50,632 nucleotides of DNA from NCBI GenBank assembly GCA_902781515.1, contig CACZJU010000015.1, positions 1-50,632 of the forward strand, given 5' to 3'. Of this stretch, positions 49,556 through 50,632 are shown one piece after another. Numbering within the stretch: position 1 is the stretch's first letter; each line of letters begins with the position of its first letter. The DNA is from an uncultured Bacteroidales bacterium (lineage in GTDB: Bacteria > Bacteroidota > Bacteroidia > Bacteroidales > Bacteroidaceae). Both the position numbers and the translations under genes were made by a program. The notes beneath the pieces are model-generated. The model was given only the letters and a program-made list of their open reading frames with translations, was not told the origin of the DNA and made no database searches.

Positions 49556-49587
49556 GAAGAACGGAGCCCCTCAAGGCTCCGTTCTTC
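49556..49587 (+). terminator. Terminator of the glycogen synthase/phosphorylase pair
   Basis: A perfect 13-bp stem GAAGAACGGAGCC/GGCTCCGTTCTTC with a 6-nt loop, then ATTT. Confidence 0.85.
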
Positions 49588-49630
49588 ATTTCCCCCTCTC
49601 GTCAAATAACAACATTTTGTGATTTTTGTT

Positions 49631-49660
49631 TTTGCTTCTAAAAATTAATATGTATCTTTG
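49631..49660 (+). promoter_or_regulatory. Promoter of the third MNT-HEPN pair
   Basis: TTTG (49631-49634), 18 nt and TATCTTTG (49653-49660), 24 nt before the ATG at 49685. Confidence 0.65.
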
Positions 49661-49684
49661 TCGGCAGAAACATTCTATTTAATA

Positions 49685-50008
49685 ATGGAACAGGCACGAA
49701 TTTTAGAAAGCATACGACAAGTCGCCACAAAGGTGCTTCCCAAGGGTAGTGCCCTGTATCTTTATGGTTCTCGCGCCCGTGGCGATGCTCGTAGTGACAG
49801 TGACTGGGATTTACTTCTATTACTTGATAAGCCAAAAGTCGATGATAACGATTTCAAGAAATATTCATATCCTATCATGGTGAATGGGTTCGATTTATGG
49901 CAATTGTTCAGTATCCAGACATATACAAAAGACCAGTGGTACAAAGGTCCGCACGCTATGTTCTTTTATAATGTAGAAAAAGAAAAAAAACTTATTTATG
50001 AGTCTTAG
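49685..50008 (+). CDS. Minimal nucleotidyltransferase (MNT) of an MNT-HEPN pair
   Basis: 107 residues with GSx10DxD: G28-S29 in YLYGSRARG and D40/D42 in SDWDLLLLL. A third acid is probable in FDLWQLFS. The start at 49685 is preferred over an in-frame one 27 nt upstream because it fits the promoter. The gene overlaps the HEPN gene by 11 nt. The sequence is clearly different from the other two MNT proteins in the window. Confidence 0.9.
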   Translation: MEQARILESIRQVATKVLPKGSALYLYGSRARGDARSDSDWDLLLLLDKPKVDDNDFKKYSYPIMVNGFDLWQLFSIQTYTKDQWYKGPHAMFFYNVEKEKKLIYES

Positions 50009-50399
50009 AGAAGAAGATAGAGCTCTAATTGTAGCAATGGAATTAGAAAAGGCTGATCGCACATTCGCTGAAAAAGATGTTCTATTTGAAGGGAAATTGT
50101 GGAGTAACCTAGCTGGTCGTCTTTATTATGCATTGTTTCATGCAGTCAGTGCATTACTGATTAATGACGGACATGAGGTTGGAACGCACAAGGGTGCCGT
50201 TATTAGATTTCATCAATACTATGTGAAGACTGGAATCTTTTCCAATGAAGATGGCGCTTTTTATTCTCAGATGCAATCTATGCGTGAACGTGCTGACTAT
50301 AATTGTTATTATGATGTCACAGAAACTGAGATTGTAGAGCGTTTGAAGCCAACCTCACAATTAATCGAAAAGATCAAGGAATATATCGGTAAGAAATAA
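49998..50399 (+). CDS. HEPN-domain protein of an MNT-HEPN pair
   Basis: 133 residues, helical, of the HEPN family with RLYYALFHAVSALLINDGHE and a C-terminal RERADYNCYY. The catalytic-type Rx4-6H is not seen at the usual C-terminal place (RERADYN has Asn), although R-x6-H occurs in RLYYALFH. It is probably the partner or target of the upstream nucleotidyltransferase. Translation is coupled by an 11-nt overlap. A dispersed repeat begins 13 bp after the stop. Confidence 0.88.
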   Translation: MSLREEDRALIVAMELEKADRTFAEKDVLFEGKLWSNLAGRLYYALFHAVSALLINDGHEVGTHKGAVIRFHQYYVKTGIFSNEDGAFYSQMQSMRERADYNCYYDVTETEIVERLKPTSQLIEKIKEYIGKK

Positions 50400-50411
50400 A
50401 TTCCCCCAATC

Positions 50412-50545
50412 AATTGAACTGAAGAAACAGACAGTAGATTAAACATATAGACAGAAGTGTCCGTTTGGGCGCTTCTGCTGTTTTCGCAAGTTCGTAGCCT
50501 AGTAAAGCAAACGCACCTGCCACCAGCGAAGTGCAAGTGCGGTTT
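50412..50545. repeat. Dispersed hairpin-bearing repeat, copy 2 (inverted relative to 109-241)
   Basis: The reverse complement matches 109-241 over its length with about 90% identity by eye. The stem CAGAAGTG/CGCTTCTG keeps pairing through a G-U where copy 1 has G-C, so the hairpin is conserved. Like copy 1, it lies between the end of a HEPN gene and the end of a convergent gene. Confidence 0.85.
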
Positions 50546-50575
50546 ATCTTTCCGCCCAAGTAACAAAACTCCTAA

Positions 50576-50632
50576 TCAGAAGCAGAGGCCGAGGTTGACG
50601 GCGTGACTGCGCGTCTTGACCTTGTAGCCGAG
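50576..50632 (-). CDS. C-terminal end of an outer-membrane beta-barrel-type protein
   Basis: Eighteen residues and a stop enter from the right edge on the minus strand: LGYKVKTRSHAVNLGLCF. Alternating hydrophobic residues and a terminal Phe are typical of the last beta-strand of an outer-membrane barrel, recognised by the BAM complex. The fragment is too short to say more. Confidence 0.45.
   Translation of the reverse strand, partial: LGYKVKTRSHAVNLGLCF

Overview
The window looks like chromosomal DNA of a Bacteroidota member, most probably Prevotella or a close relative. Promoters of the Bacteroidota type (TTTG, about 19-21 nt, TAnnTTTG) lie upstream of many genes. Gene content agrees: type III glutamine synthetase, PL11, GH105 and GH127 enzymes, a HU-HIG DNA-binding protein, the GH57/GT4/debranching cluster, and a PL11 C-terminus of Prevotella style. 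I recognised no rRNA, tRNA or CRISPR array. Family assignments come from reading motifs and were not tested by database search.

Layout. Positions 1-93 are the tail of a probable glycoside hydrolase. A MntA-HepT nucleotidyltransferase/HEPN pair (261-1041) follows. Positions 1116-10780 hold secreted degradative functions: a DPP IV-like peptidase, a PL11 rhamnogalacturonan lyase, a secreted coiled-coil protein, then divergently GH105-DUF4861 and a BASS transporter. Positions 10827-14880 hold queF, a HAD phosphatase, an M15 peptidase and glnN.

Positions 14923-29096 are an accessory island: HU-HIG protein, CHC2/TOPRIM primase-like protein, DUF3987-like protein, an AT-rich block with paired inverted repeats, an unrecognised 169-residue protein, an array of GTAAGCG sites, two coupled unknown proteins sharing a short motif, a single-chain type ISP restriction-modification enzyme with a long structured leader, an orphan HigA-like regulator, a possible PUA-like protein and a HEPN-MNT pair. 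A lipid kinase, an unusually short miaA and a Crp/Fnr regulator follow (29192-31675).

Positions 31832-36623 are a glycogen cluster: debranching enzyme, GT4 glycosyltransferase and a GH57 homologue that lacks both expected catalytic residues and carries a histone-H1-like tail. Positions 36623-45136 hold a small CarboxypepD_reg protein, GH127, two periplasmic TPR-type proteins, small envelope proteins and a CaCA antiporter. Positions 45265-49533 return to glycogen with a GT3 synthase and an alpha-glucan phosphorylase. The window ends with a third MNT-HEPN pair and the tail of an outer-membrane beta-barrel protein.

The most notable structure is non-coding or repeat-derived. (1) The 5' leader of the type ISP gene carries three copies of a 10-13 nt element able to form two mutually exclusive pairings, one covering the start codon. 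(2) The primase-like gene contains three different intergenic-type palindromic repeats read in frame. (3) Signal peptides of three secreted proteins are encoded by simple intergenic repeats; in the DPP IV gene this is seven 8-bp units, a possible phase-variation tract. (4) A repeat of about 130 bp lies in inverted orientation at the two ends of the window, each time just behind an MNT/HEPN module and between convergent genes.
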